Source of the DNA: Candidatus Schekmanbacteria bacterium
GTDB lineage: Bacteria; Schekmanbacteria; GWA2-38-11; J061
DNA: 7,306 nt
Direction of reading: 5' to 3'
NCBI GenBank assembly: GCA_003695725.1
Contig: RFHX01000254.1
Coordinates: forward strand, 1 to 7,306
Below the pieces are notes generated by a model. That model saw nothing but the letters and a program-made list of their open reading frames with translations, searched no databases and was not told the origin of the DNA. Positions 1-7,206 of the stretch are shown piece after piece. The position numbers and the translations under genes are program-made. The first letter of the stretch is position 1. Each line of letters begins with the position of its first letter.

Positions 1-3000
1 GCCATTTTATCCCCTACGGAGAGTTTCCTTTCGATAGCCACATAAACTCTTACAAGCTTTATCACACCCGGAGGAAGCTCATCTCCTTTTTGCAGGCGGG
101 AAATTCTTTTATCGCGAATCGCTTTTAATATTTCGATTTGGTCCTTTCCGTGCTCCTCAATTTGTTCAATCTCACTGCTTACATCTTTTTCTTTGATCTT
201 GATTGAAGAGTAATTTTCCGGATTTATAGTTCTGAGTTTTGCAGGACTTATCTTTTCTCCCTTATCAAAGACTACCTTCTTTGTCACCGGGTCAACGACT
301 TTTTCCTTCGTTGTGCAGTCAACGAGAAGCTTGAATATCCTTCTTCTGTTTTCTTCCTTGATAATTCTAATTTCATCTTCAAAATCCTTTTCAATTTTAC
401 GTATCTCTTCATCTTCAATCTTTTTGCTTCTTTCATCCTTATCAACGCCGCGGCGTGAAAATACCTTTACATCTGTAACTATTCCTGAAGAGCCCGGAGG
501 CATTTTCAGAGAAGAATCTTTTACATCTCTCGCCTTCTCTCCGAAAATTGCTCTCAAAAGTTTTTCCTCTGGAGAAAGCTGTGACTCCCCTTTTGGAGTA
601 ATTTTCCCAACAAGGATGTCTCCTGCTTTTACTTTTGCACCAATATAGACAATACCGCTTTCATCGAGATGGCTTAATGCACTTTCTCCCACATTTGGAA
701 TATCTCTTGTAATCTCCTCAGGACCAAACTTAGTATCTCTTGCCTCGATTTCAAATCTTTCAATATGAATTGAAGTAAAAGTATCATCCTTGACAACCTT
801 TTCACTAATCAATATCGAGTCTTCAAAATTGTATCCGCGCCACGGCATAAATGCAACGAGTACATTGCTTCCAAGTGCCAGCTCTCCTCTATCCGTAGAA
901 GGGCCATCTGCAATAACTTCACCTTTTCTGACATACTGTCCCTTCTTTACGATAGGACGCTGATTTATTGTTGTATTTTGATTGGAGCGCTCAAATTTTC
1001 TCAAGTTGTAGATATCAACATTTGAATCAAGATACGGCTCACCTCCATTGCTGTCAGACACTCTTATCACAATTCTTGAAGCCGAAACATTTTCAACAAT
1101 TCCTGAACGGCGTGCCACAACAACTGCACCGCTTTCTCTTGCTACAACTGATTCCATTCCCGTGCCAACAAGAGGCGCCTGGGGCTTTACAAGAGGGACA
1201 CTCTGTCGCTGCATATTTGAGCCCATTAGTGCTCGGTTTGCGTCATCATGTTCAAGGAAAGGGATCAAGGAGCTTGCAACACTGACAAGCTGTTTTGGAG
1301 AAACATCCATATAATCGATCTGCTCAGGTGATGCAAGAATAAAATCTCCTCCTTTTCTTGCCCGGATACGGTCTGTTGCAAATTTACCATTTTCTTTAAC
1401 AGGTGCATTTGCCTGAGCTATAACATAACGGTCTTCAATGTCTGCTGAAAGAAACTCAACAGTATCTGTAACTCTACCCTTCTCAACTTTCCTGTATGGA
1501 GTTTCAATAAAGCCAAATCTATTTACTCTTGCATAGGTGCTCAAAGACGCAATAAGACCTATGTTTGGACCCTCAGGTGTCTCAACAGGGCAAATTCTGC
1601 CGTAATGGCTCGGTTGAACATCACGAACATCAAATCCTGCCCTCTCTCTCGTCAATCCACCCGGACCAAGGGCTGAAAGTCTTCGTTTATGTGTCAATTC
1701 AGAAAGGGGATTGGTCTGGTCCATAAACTGTGACAATTGGCTTGACCCGAAAAATTCCTTTACCACTGAAGTAACTGGCTTGGAATTTATCAAATCAGTT
1801 GGCATTAAGGTTTCAGCGTCTTGAAGATTCATTCTCATTCTTTCCTTAATTGCCCTTTCAAGACGAATAAGTCCCATTCTGAATTGGTTTTCTAAAAGCT
1901 CTCCTACAGTGCGAACTCTTCTATTGCCCAAATGGTCGATATCATCAATCGCTCCAATCCCATTTTTCAATTTAAGAAGATGTTTAACAACAGCAAGGAC
2001 ATCTTCTTTAGTAAGAGTAGTTACCTCAAGAGGAACATCAAGGCCAAGTTTATTATTGAGCTTCAACCGTCCAACACTTGACAGGTCATATCTTTTTGGA
2101 TCAAAGAATAGCGATTCAAAAAAGTTTCTTGCTGTTTCTTCAGTTGGAGGATCACCTGGCCTCAAGCGCCTGTATATTTCCTCCTGCGCTTCCTGCTGGC
2201 TATGGACTAAATCAAGACTCAATGTCTTGCTTATTGCCAAGTCATGATAATCTTCAAGTCCTGTAATAATCTCAAAAGATTTAACTTTGGCTTCAATAAA
2301 CTTTTCAAGAATTTCCTCAGTTATCTCCTCATTGCATTCGGCTATAACTTCTCCTGTCTCTCTGTTGATAACATCTTTAGCCAAGCGCTCACCGAAGAGG
2401 TCTTCCTTCTTTACAGGAATTTCCTTGATACCATGCTCTTTGAGTTCTTGATAGATCCTTTTCGATATTTTCTTCTTCTCTTTTGCTATTACAACATTAC
2501 TCTTTCCGGGAGCTTTAATCTCCAAAGATGCTTTTGAACCGATAATCGATTTCTGCACCTTCTTGGCAAATGTTTTATTTTCATGGTCAATTTTAATGTT
2601 ATCAAACTGATAAAACTCCTCTAAAATTCTCTCAGATGAATATCCCAATGCCTTAAGAAGAACGGTAGCAGGAAGTTTTCTCTTTTTATCAATTTTAACA
2701 TGAAGAATATCCTTATAATCGAACTCAAAGTCCAGCCATGAGCCTCTATAAGGTATAATTCTGCACGAATAGAGAATTCTTCCGCTTGGATGGGTCTTGC
2801 CTTCATCGTGTGTAAAAAAAGCTCCAGGTGAGCGGTGCATCTGACTCACGATTACACGCTCTGTCCCATTAATTATAAATGTACCTCTGTTGCCAACGCG
2901 TATCTTACCCCTATCATCCTCTGTAATTTCAGTCATAACAGGAAACTCACCTAAATATACTTCCTGCTCTTTGATATCACGTATGGTTTTCTGCGAAGGG

Positions 3001-3515
3001 TCATCAGAATTGATATCATACATAATCAATTGAATTTTCACTTTTAGAGGTACTGCAAATGTCTTTCCTTTTGCCAAGCATTCTGAAACAGAGTATTTCG
3101 GTTTGAGAGTAACCCTTGAATTGCAGTTTGGGCATTTTTTGTAAAATAGCGGTTCTTTGCAGTTGGGACATCTAAATTTTTTGAGTTCAGATATTCCAGA
3201 TGCATTACATTTTTTACACTCCCATTTATACCTCTCCTGAATACCTTTGCGCTCCCCGCATTTGCACTCCCACTGGCCAAGCTCATAGCTTACAAATTCA
3301 AGCGAAATTTTTTCTGTGTAATCTTTTATTGGAAAAACTTCCCGAAAGACTTTTTGAAGACCTATATTGTCATTTCTGTCATCAGGCAAACAATCAACTT
3401 GTAGAAAATCCTCAAAAGACTCTCTTTGTAAATCTATAAGTGAAGGCACTTCCATTACTTTCGGGATTTTGGAAAAATCTTTCCTTAAAACCCGTGGTAA
3501 AGCCTCGCTTTTCAT
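1..3515 (-). CDS. rpoB: DNA-directed RNA polymerase subunit beta, partial (C-terminus beyond the window)
   Basis: Beta forms half of the RNA polymerase active-site cleft. The reading frame is open for 1171 codons from an ATG preceded by AAGGAG five bases upstream, and runs off the left edge at the GDKM part of the GDKMAGRHGNKG motif. Visible landmarks are RKDFSKIP (about 11-18), [17 protein letters not shown] (about 215-231), the rifampicin region [13 protein letters not shown] (588-600) followed by [14 protein letters not shown], and the catalytic-side motif GYNFEDSI. Residues equivalent to E. coli D516, H526 and S531 are D599, H609 and S614, so a rifampicin-sensitive site is predicted. Both diderm-type insertions are present: a beta-i4-like region at about 315-430 and a beta-i9-like region around 1065-1110. 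The odd part is the N-terminal protrusion, which holds an eight-cysteine insert at about 81-138 and a ~13-residue insert near 196-208. By this point the protein is about 100 residues longer than E. coli beta. rpoC presumably follows. Confidence 0.98.
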   Translation of the reverse strand, partial: MKSEALPRVLRKDFSKIPKVMEVPSLIDLQRESFEDFLQVDCLPDDRNDNIGLQKVFREVFPIKDYTEKISLEFVSYELGQWECKCGERKGIQERYKWECKKCNASGISELKKFRCPNCKEPLFYKKCPNCNSRVTLKPKYSVSECLAKGKTFAVPLKVKIQLIMYDINSDDPSQKTIRDIKEQEVYLGEFPVMTEITEDDRGKIRVGNRGTFIINGTERVIVSQMHRSPGAFFTHDEGKTHPSGRILYSCRIIPYRGSWLDFEFDYKDILHVKIDKKRKLPATVLLKALGYSSERILEEFYQFDNIKIDHENKTFAKKVQKSIIGSKASLEIKAPGKSNVVIAKEKKKISKRIYQELKEHGIKEIPVKKEDLFGERLAKDVINRETGEVIAECNEEITEEILEKFIEAKVKSFEIITGLEDYHDLAISKTLSLDLVHSQQEAQEEIYRRLRPGDPPTEETARNFFESLFFDPKRYDLSSVGRLKLNNKLGLDVPLEVTTLTKEDVLAVVKHLLKLKNGIGAIDDIDHLGNRRVRTVGELLENQFRMGLIRLERAIKERMRMNLQDAETLMPTDLINSKPVTSVVKEFFGSSQLSQFMDQTNPLSELTHKRRLSALGPGGLTRERAGFDVRDVQPSHYGRICPVETPEGPNIGLIASLSTYARVNRFGFIETPYRKVEKGRVTDTVEFLSADIEDRYVIAQANAPVKENGKFATDRIRARKGGDFILASPEQIDYMDVSPKQLVSVASSLIPFLEHDDANRALMGSNMQRQSVPLVKPQAPLVGTGMESVVARESGAVVVARRSGIVENVSASRIVIRVSDSNGGEPYLDSNVDIYNLRKFERSNQNTTINQRPIVKKGQYVRKGEVIADGPSTDRGELALGSNVLVAFMPWRGYNFEDSILISEKVVKDDTFTSIHIERFEIEARDTKFGPEEITRDIPNVGESALSHLDESGIVYIGAKVKAGDILVGKITPKGESQLSPEEKLLRAIFGEKARDVKDSSLKMPPGSSGIVTDVKVFSRRGVDKDERSKKIEDEEIRKIEKDFEDEIRIIKEENRRRIFKLLVDCTTKEKVVDPVTKKVVFDKGEKISPAKLRTINPENYSSIKIKEKDVSSEIEQIEEHGKDQIEILKAIRDKRISRLQKGDELPPGVIKLVRVYVAIERKLSVGDKM
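3102..3275 (-). other. Eight-cysteine zinc-ribbon-like insertion within RpoB (residues ~81-138)
   Basis: The conserved beta sequence LEFVSYELG is interrupted and resumes at PKYSVSEC. In E. coli beta the two flanks are adjacent (VSYRLG then EPVFDVQEC, near residue 76). The intervening ~58 residues carry cysteines at 84, 86, 100, 103, 116, 119, 128 and 131, giving CxC-13-CxxC-12-CxxC-8-CxxC, with the knuckles CPNC occurring twice. This is the signature of two structural zinc sites, probably two tandem zinc ribbons, rich in Lys and Arg. The frame is continuous and both flanks align with the family, so it is a true in-frame insertion. By E. coli structure the site lies in the beta protrusion on the upstream-DNA side of the cleft. 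Zinc binding is inferred; function is unknown. Confidence 0.9.
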
Positions 3516-3584
3516 AGCGACTCCTTAAAAAAAAGTATATAAATCTTACTCCGCAAAAAGACTAAGTGAGTCTCTTCTCGAAAA
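3516..3584 (-). promoter_or_regulatory. rplL-rpoB intergenic region with small hairpin, T-rich stretch and rpoB ribosome binding site
   Basis: This 69-nt spacer is the longest gap between protein genes here. Read on the minus strand it contains a 9-bp stem (two G-U pairs) GAAGAGACT / AGTCTTTTT around the loop CACTT at 3555-3577, then an AT-rich segment with a run of eight T at 3527-3534, then AAGGAG at 3521-3526, five bases before the rpoB ATG. In E. coli the corresponding spacer holds an attenuator and an RNase III site that lower rpoBC expression relative to ribosomal protein genes. Position and shape suggest a similar role, but the stem is weak and AU-rich, so this is only a candidate. Confidence 0.4.
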
Positions 3585-3983
3585 CTAAGATATTTCAACA
3601 ACTGCGCCTACCGCTTCAACTTTCTTTTTAATCTCTTCAGCTTCCTCTTTTGAAACTCCTTCTTTGATTGGTTTAGGCGCTCCATCGACTAAATCCTTCG
3701 CCTCTTTCAAGCCAAGTCCTGTAACAGCCCGCACTTCTTTGATAACCTGAATTTTCTTATCACCAACACTCTTCAATGTTACTGTAAACTCAGTTTTCTC
3801 CTCAGCTTGAGCTTCAGCACCGCCGCCGGCTGCTGCCGCCACAGCACCTACAGGCATAGCAGCTGCTGCTGTAACACCAAACTTTTCTTCCAGCTCTTTC
3901 ACAAATTCTGACAGTTCTAAAACTGTCATTTCCTCAATAAATTTGATTACGGATTCTTTTGAAATTTTTGTTTCTTCAGCCAT
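3585..3983 (-). CDS. rplL: 50S ribosomal protein L7/L12
   Basis: L7/L12 is the multicopy stalk protein that recruits translation GTPases such as EF-Tu and EF-G. The 132-residue product has the expected three parts: an N-terminal dimerisation and L10-binding helical region (about 1-36), an Ala/Gly-rich flexible hinge (about 38-60, with AAAA, AVAAAA and GGG runs), and a C-terminal factor-binding domain (about 65-132) with [20 protein letters not shown] and the ending [10 protein letters not shown]. It is about 11 residues longer than the E. coli protein (121), mainly through the hinge. The ATG follows AAAGGAGAGG with about eight bases of spacing. It lies 35 nt after rplJ, the usual partner, as both form the L10(L12)n complex. 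Confidence 0.98.
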   Translation of the reverse strand: MAEETKISKESVIKFIEEMTVLELSEFVKELEEKFGVTAAAAMPVGAVAAAAGGGAEAQAEEKTEFTVTLKSVGDKKIQVIKEVRAVTGLGLKEAKDLVDGAPKPIKEGVSKEEAEEIKKKVEAVGAVVEIS

Positions 3984-4018
3984 CTTAACCTCTCCTTTAA
4001 ATATTTTTAAATGTTAAC

Positions 4019-4534
4019 TTATTTTTTATTCTCTTCTATAGCCTTGAGGACATTCATAAATTTAATTAAAACTCCTCCCAGGACATTCACTGTCCTTGAA
4101 ACAGGTGCTTTCATCGAAGAAAGCATTCTTGAAAGCAAAACTTCTCGTGGCGGAACCTTTGAAAGTTGTTTTATTTCTTCAATTGATATTACCTTGTCAT
4201 CCCATATTCCTCCTTTAAGCTCCAATGATGGATTTTCATCAGAAAAATCCACTAACACCTTTGCAGGAGCAACAGGATCATCATAACAGAATGTAAAGCC
4301 GATAGGACCTTCCAAATAATCTTCAAGTTTCTCAAATTTTGTGCCTTTGCTAGCCAATCGAGCCAGTGTATTCTTCACAACCTTCATTTCGCTTCCGGCC
4401 TCTTTCAGCTTCTTTCTAAGTTCTGTCATTTGCTTTACATTCAAACCTCTATAATCCGCAAAAATACCAAGTTGTGATTCTTCAAATTTCTGCTTCAATT
4501 CAGATACTACCTTTTCTTTTTCTTCTCTTTTCAA
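4019..4534 (-). CDS. rplJ: 50S ribosomal protein L10 (TTG start)
   Basis: L10 anchors the L7/L12 dimers to the 23S rRNA GTPase-associated centre. The 171-residue product has a typical N-terminal rRNA-binding domain with GIFADYRGLNVKQMTELRKK (about 23-42) and KVVKNTLARLA (about 52-62), then GPIGFTF and the C-terminal helix that binds L7/L12, ending VLKAIEENKK. The start is TTG, not ATG: an in-frame TAA lies only two codons upstream, the strong GAAGGAGGTG sits at the right distance, and the next in-frame ATG (codon 35) would remove the conserved rRNA-binding region. The gap from rplA is just 31 nt, too short for a full E. coli-type L10 autoregulatory leader. Confidence 0.97.
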   Translation of the reverse strand: MKREEKEKVVSELKQKFEESQLGIFADYRGLNVKQMTELRKKLKEAGSEMKVVKNTLARLASKGTKFEKLEDYLEGPIGFTFCYDDPVAPAKVLVDFSDENPSLELKGGIWDDKVISIEEIKQLSKVPPREVLLSRMLSSMKAPVSRTVNVLGGVLIKFMNVLKAIEENKK

Positions 4535-4540
4535 AGCTTA

Positions 4541-4550
4541 CACCTCCTTC
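4541..4550 (-). promoter_or_regulatory. Strong Shine-Dalgarno sequence for rplJ
   Basis: GAAGGAGGTG on the minus strand is nearly the full anti-16S complement and ends six bases before the TTG. It is the strongest ribosome binding site in the window and decides the non-ATG start of rplJ. It may offset the weaker TTG codon, since L10 must be made in proportion to L7/L12. Confidence 0.85.
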
Positions 4551-4565
4551 CAGCCGGAAACATTA

Positions 4566-5270
4566 CTATTTAATAGCATCCAATGCTTGGTTAACATCAA
4601 CCTTAACTCCAACACCCATCGTCGATGAAAATGTTATCTTTTTGACATACTTTCCCTTGCTTGCAGGGGGTTTTTGTTTGACTATTGCGCTGAGTAATGA
4701 ATAAAAATTTTCAACGAGCTTTTCTACAGGAAAGGATACTTTCCCAAAAGTACAATGGACAATACCTGCTTTCTCTACTTTAAATTCTACCTGCCCTTTC
4801 TTTATATCTGCTATTGCCTTAGCAAGATCATTCGTTACTGTGCCTGATTTAGGGTTTGGCATTAGCCCTCTTGGGCCTAAGATCTTTCCTAATTTTCCCA
4901 CCATTCCCATCATATCAGGCGTCGCCACTGCCTTGTCAAAGTCGAGCCATCCGCCTTGAATTTTTTTCACAATCTCTTCATTGCCAACATAATCAGCACC
5001 TGCTTCCTTTGCTTCCAACTCTTTTTCACCTTTTGCAAAAACAAGGACCCTTACTTTTTTACCTGTCCCATTTGGCAGGAGGACTGTCCCTCTTACCATT
5101 TGGTCAGCATGTTTTGGATTTACACCCAAATTGATTGCTGCATCGACGCTTTCATCAAAATTTGCATAGGCTGACTCTTTAATAAGGGAAAGAGCTTCAC
5201 CTACTTCATAAAGCTTTGAAGCATCTATTTTTTTCAATGCTTCTTTATATTTTTTGCCAATCGCCGCCAT
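4566..5270 (-). CDS. rplA: 50S ribosomal protein L1
   Basis: L1 forms the mobile L1 stalk near the E site and in many bacteria represses its own operon by binding mRNA. The 234-residue product matches the E. coli length and shows the two-domain layout: [16 protein letters not shown] and the N-terminal strand region, domain II with [20 protein letters not shown], the family signature [20 protein letters not shown] (about 119-138) followed by NPKSGTVT, and a return to domain I ending in [20 protein letters not shown] lies about 12 bases before the ATG, slightly longer than for its neighbours. It sits 24 nt after rplK, the standard L11-L1 pair. I found no obvious L1-binding mRNA mimic in the short spacers around rplK. 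Confidence 0.98.
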   Translation of the reverse strand: MAAIGKKYKEALKKIDASKLYEVGEALSLIKESAYANFDESVDAAINLGVNPKHADQMVRGTVLLPNGTGKKVRVLVFAKGEKELEAKEAGADYVGNEEIVKKIQGGWLDFDKAVATPDMMGMVGKLGKILGPRGLMPNPKSGTVTNDLAKAIADIKKGQVEFKVEKAGIVHCTFGKVSFPVEKLVENFYSLLSAIVKQKPPASKGKYVKKITFSSTMGVGVKVDVNQALDAIK

Positions 5271-5294
5271 AACTTTTCTATGCTCCTTTTTACA

Positions 5295-5723
5295 CTATCC
5301 TGTTACCTGAATGCCCATACTTCTGGCCGTACCTTCAATTGTCCTAATAGCCGCCTCCAAATCATTAACATTCAGGTCAGGCATTTTAATTTTTGCAATC
5401 TCCTCAACCTGTGCTCTGGTAACGCGTGCAACTTTCTCTTTCAAGGGGTCGCTCGAACCTTTAGCGATACCAGCCGCCTTTTTTAGCAATACTGACGCAG
5501 GAGGTGTCTTAGTAATAAAAGTAAAAGACCTATCCTGATAGACAGTTATTTCCACAGGAATTATAATCCCCGGTTCCTGATTCTGTGTTTTTGCATTGAA
5601 TGCCTTACAAAATTCCATTATGTTTACGCCATGCTGTCCCAATGCAGGACCTACAGGCGGAGATGGATTTGCCTGTCCTGCAGGGATTTGCAACTTAATC
5701 ATTGCTGAAATCTTCTTTGCCAT
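5295..5723 (-). CDS. rplK: 50S ribosomal protein L11
   Basis: L11 binds the GTPase-associated centre of 23S rRNA and takes part in factor binding and, where RelA is present, the stringent response. The product is 142 residues, the same as in E. coli, and nearly every family motif is intact: the proline-rich [20 protein letters not shown] (about 18-37) that forms the thiostrepton-sensitive face, [35 protein letters not shown], and the C-terminal rRNA-binding domain ending [13 protein letters not shown]. The ATG follows AAGGAGAT with good spacing. It is 16 nt downstream of nusG, whose stop codon lies next to the rplK ribosome binding site, which suggests translational coupling. Confidence 0.99.
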   Translation of the reverse strand: MAKKISAMIKLQIPAGQANPSPPVGPALGQHGVNIMEFCKAFNAKTQNQEPGIIIPVEITVYQDRSFTFITKTPPASVLLKKAAGIAKGSSDPLKEKVARVTRAQVEEIAKIKMPDLNVNDLEAAIRTIEGTARSMGIQVTG

Positions 5724-5739
5724 TACAACATCTCCTTCC

Positions 5740-6324
5740 TTATGTAATCCGTTCTATCTCTAAAAAATCAAATTCGACTGGTGTTGCACGCCCAAAGATA
5801 CTGACCATTACCTTTGCGCGCTCTCTCTCAGGATTTAATTCTTCTATATGCCCTGTAAAGCCGTCGAATGGACCATTTATTATTTTAACAGCATCACCTT
5901 TTGAAAATTTCCGTTTCATTTTCGTTACTTTTGAACCTGTCTTATCTTGGTCGATAATTCTTTCAACTTCTTCCTTATTCAAAGGTGATGGTTCATTTTG
6001 CGTTCCTAAAAAACCTGATACCTTTGGAATACTTTTGATAAGCTGTAAAATCTTTTTTCTATAAGGATCATCCTTTGTTTCACCCAAATCCATTTCTATA
6101 AGTACATAACCGGGGAAGAATTTTCTGCTTGTTTCCTTTTTTACTCCCTTTTTCAAACTTATAATATTTTCCGTGGGAATAAGTATTTCCCCAATCCTTT
6201 CCGCAATAATCTTGTCCTCTTCTTTGTCTGATTCCTTCAAATTATTTAAAAGATCTTCTATAGCTGACTTTACCTTATTCTCATAACTTGAATGCGCATG
6301 AACTACATACCATTTTTTTGCCAT
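5740..6324 (-). CDS. nusG: Transcription termination/antitermination factor NusG
   Basis: NusG binds RNA polymerase across the cleft (beta' clamp helices and beta lobe/protrusion side) and links it to Rho or to ribosomal protein S10. The 194-residue product has the NGN domain (about 4-115) with [15 protein letters not shown], the hallmark [14 protein letters not shown] (67-80) and VSGFLG, and a KOW domain (about 140-194) with [16 protein letters not shown] and [13 protein letters not shown]. It is 13 residues longer than E. coli NusG. The extra length comes from two charged expansions in NGN, near 29-41 and 81-90, partly offset by a shorter N-terminus. The gene starts 10 nt after the secE stop, and its AGGGA ribosome binding site overlaps that stop, so secE and nusG are probably translationally coupled. 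Confidence 0.98.
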   Translation of the reverse strand: MAKKWYVVHAHSSYENKVKSAIEDLLNNLKESDKEEDKIIAERIGEILIPTENIISLKKGVKKETSRKFFPGYVLIEMDLGETKDDPYRKKILQLIKSIPKVSGFLGTQNEPSPLNKEEVERIIDQDKTGSKVTKMKRKFSKGDAVKIINGPFDGFTGHIEELNPERERAKVMVSIFGRATPVEFDFLEIERIT

Positions 6325-6334
6325 TTCTAATTCC

Positions 6335-6877
6335 CTACTTAACTATGTTTTCTTTCTTTGCGGTTTCAGTTGATTGCTTTTGATTATCCGGCACATTCGA
6401 TGTTTTTTCTGTTACATTCAAATTCCTTTTCACTACAGCCACAGCACCCTGTGAATCCATTACCTGAAGCCGCACCGTATATAATCCCGGTTTATCAAAC
6501 TTATGGACAATAATCTTATTCTTCGTATAACCCTTTGAAGGGTAGTCCCATTTTCCATCACCTTCAAAGTCCCAGCGCACTTTCAAATTCCTAGTGCCGT
6601 CTTCTGAATCATATGATCCTGAAGCATCGAAAGTGAACGATGTTCCAACATCACCTGTTTTTGGGTCAACAGAAAAAACACCAACAGGACTTTCATTAAG
6701 CAGTTTCTTAACACCGCTTGAAAGGACAATATCAACCAAACCAAGATAAAAGGCAATTACAATAACCACTACAATAACTACCTTTGTAGAATCATAAGTC
6801 TCCGGCTTCGAAGGCCATGTTACCTTTTTAAATTCTGACCTTACATCCATCAAAAACTCTTTTAGTTTCTTGAACAT
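6335..6877 (-). CDS. secE: Preprotein translocase subunit SecE with C-terminal PKD-like domain
   Basis: SecE clamps SecY in the Sec protein-conducting channel. Residues 1-30 form the expected cytoplasmic amphipathic helix with the family motif SEFKKVTWPSKPET (14-27), and a single membrane span follows at about 33-52. That is where a minimal SecE ends (about 60 residues). Here the frame continues through a PKD-like beta-sandwich (about 68-156), shown by SFTFDASGSYDSEDG, VRWDFEGDGKWDY and HKFDKPGLYTVRLQVMDSQG, and then a polar tail rich in K, T, N and Q (157-180). With SecE's N-in topology the PKD part would be periplasmic. The ATG follows AAGGTGG with about nine bases. The fusion is in one frame and nusG starts 10 nt later, so a chimera or misread is unlikely. 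The role of the extra domain is unknown; docking of partners or substrates at the channel exit is a guess. Confidence 0.95.
   Translation of the reverse strand: MFKKLKEFLMDVRSEFKKVTWPSKPETYDSTKVVIVVVIVIAFYLGLVDIVLSSGVKKLLNESPVGVFSVDPKTGDVGTSFTFDASGSYDSEDGTRNLKVRWDFEGDGKWDYPSKGYTKNKIIVHKFDKPGLYTVRLQVMDSQGAVAVVKRNLNVTEKTSNVPDNQKQSTETAKKENIVK
6410..6676 (-). other. PKD-like domain encoded in the 3' part of secE
   Basis: Residues about 68-156 of the SecE product. The stretch DASGSYDSEDG matches the PKD entry motif (D-A-S-x-S-x-D-x-D-G type), RWDFEGDGKWDY matches the central W-D-F-G-D-G strand and loop, and H-K-F-D-K-P-G-x-Y-T-V matches the highly conserved PKD exit motif, followed by V-x-D-S-x-G. 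PKD domains are extracytoplasmic immunoglobulin-like folds found in surface proteins, chitinases and peptidases, usually mediating binding. Acidic loops could bind calcium. Assignment to PKD is by motif recognition only. Confidence 0.88.
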
Positions 6878-6941
6878 TAACTATTCCCACCTTATCCAAA
6901 GATAAACGCGAATCTTCCTCAATCTGCCGGACATCAATAAT
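6878..6941 (-). promoter_or_regulatory. tRNA-Trp to secE spacer with secE ribosome binding site
   Basis: This 64-nt spacer carries AAGGTGG about nine bases before the secE ATG. A small TTATC/GATAA stem (6892-6905) abuts that site but is too short and AU-rich to call a regulator. I see no promoter and no terminator after the tRNA, which supports read-through from rpmG and the tRNA into secE-nusG. Confidence 0.55.
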
Positions 6942-7016
6942 CAGGCCAGGAGGGATTCGAACCCCCAGCCCCCGGATTTGGAGTCCGGCGCTCTATCCAG
7001 TTAGAGCTACTGGCCT
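6942..7016 (-). tRNA. tRNA-Trp (anticodon CCA)
   Basis: A complete 75-nt cloverleaf including the discriminator base. The acceptor stem AGGCCAG/CTGGCCT pairs at all seven positions, the D stem is GCTC/GAGC, the anticodon stem is CCGGA/TCCGG with loop CTCCAAA, the variable loop is five bases, and the T arm is GGGGG-TTCGAAT-CCCTC with one G-U pair. Anticodon CCA (at 6979-6981) reads UGG. A1-U72 and discriminator G73 agree with bacterial tRNA-Trp identity elements. The 3' CCA is not encoded. It starts 11 nt after the rpmG stop and lies 64 nt before secE, so it is probably processed from the common transcript. This linkage of trnW with rpmG and secE is common in bacteria. Confidence 0.98.
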
Positions 7017-7027
7017 ACACAAAAAAA

Positions 7028-7183
7028 TCATTTAGTTTCTTTATGTAAAGTATGACACCTGCAAAAAGGACAATACTTTGAAAACTCCAATTTATCAGGT
7101 GTTGTTCTTTTATTTTTAGTTGTAGTATAATTCTTTCGCTTACATTGACTGCATGCCAAACTGACTATTATTCTTTCCGCCAT
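7028..7183 (-). CDS. rpmG: 50S ribosomal protein L33, zinc-binding (C+) form
   Basis: L33 is a small protein of the large subunit near the E site. The 51-residue product has the family core [20 protein letters not shown] and the ending HTLHKETK, typical of bacterial L33. It is the zinc-ribbon C+ type, with C11-x-x-C14 and C38-x-x-C41. An additional cysteine at 43 replaces the basic residue common in CPFCRKH. A weaker AGGA lies about nine bases before the ATG. The gene starts 23 nt after the tuf stop and precedes tRNA-Trp. Confidence 0.97.
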   Translation of the reverse strand: MAERIIVSLACSQCKRKNYTTTKNKRTTPDKLEFSKYCPFCRCHTLHKETK

Positions 7184-7206
7184 CTTTTATTTTCCTGAAA
7201 ATGCTT

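Noticed and set aside
2621-3286. Two minus-strand open frames (2621-2806 and 3044-3286) inside rpoB
   Set aside because: They are in a different frame from rpoB, while the rpoB frame is uninterrupted and encodes conserved beta sequence over the same bases.
313-5538. Many plus-strand open frames of 60-120 codons across the rpoB to rplK region
   Set aside because: All lie antisense to well-recognised conserved genes, have compositionally biased products with no family resemblance, and lack convincing ribosome binding sites.
5724-5739. L1-binding autoregulatory site upstream of rplK
   Set aside because: The 16-nt spacer holds only the ribosome binding site and no structure resembling the L1 target in 23S rRNA.
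6335-6877. SecE extension as an assembly chimera or frameshift artefact
   Set aside because: One continuous frame runs from the canonical SecE motif through the PKD region to a stop 10 nt before nusG, in the normal gene order, with codon use like that of the neighbours.
6892-6905. TTATC/GATAA stem before the secE ribosome binding site, as a regulatory hairpin
   Set aside because: A 5-bp AU-rich stem is expected by chance in AT-rich DNA, and nothing else supports it.
7017-7027. T-run between rpmG and tRNA-Trp as a terminator
   Set aside because: No GC-rich stem precedes the seven T, and the tRNA starts immediately after, so termination here would be unexpected.
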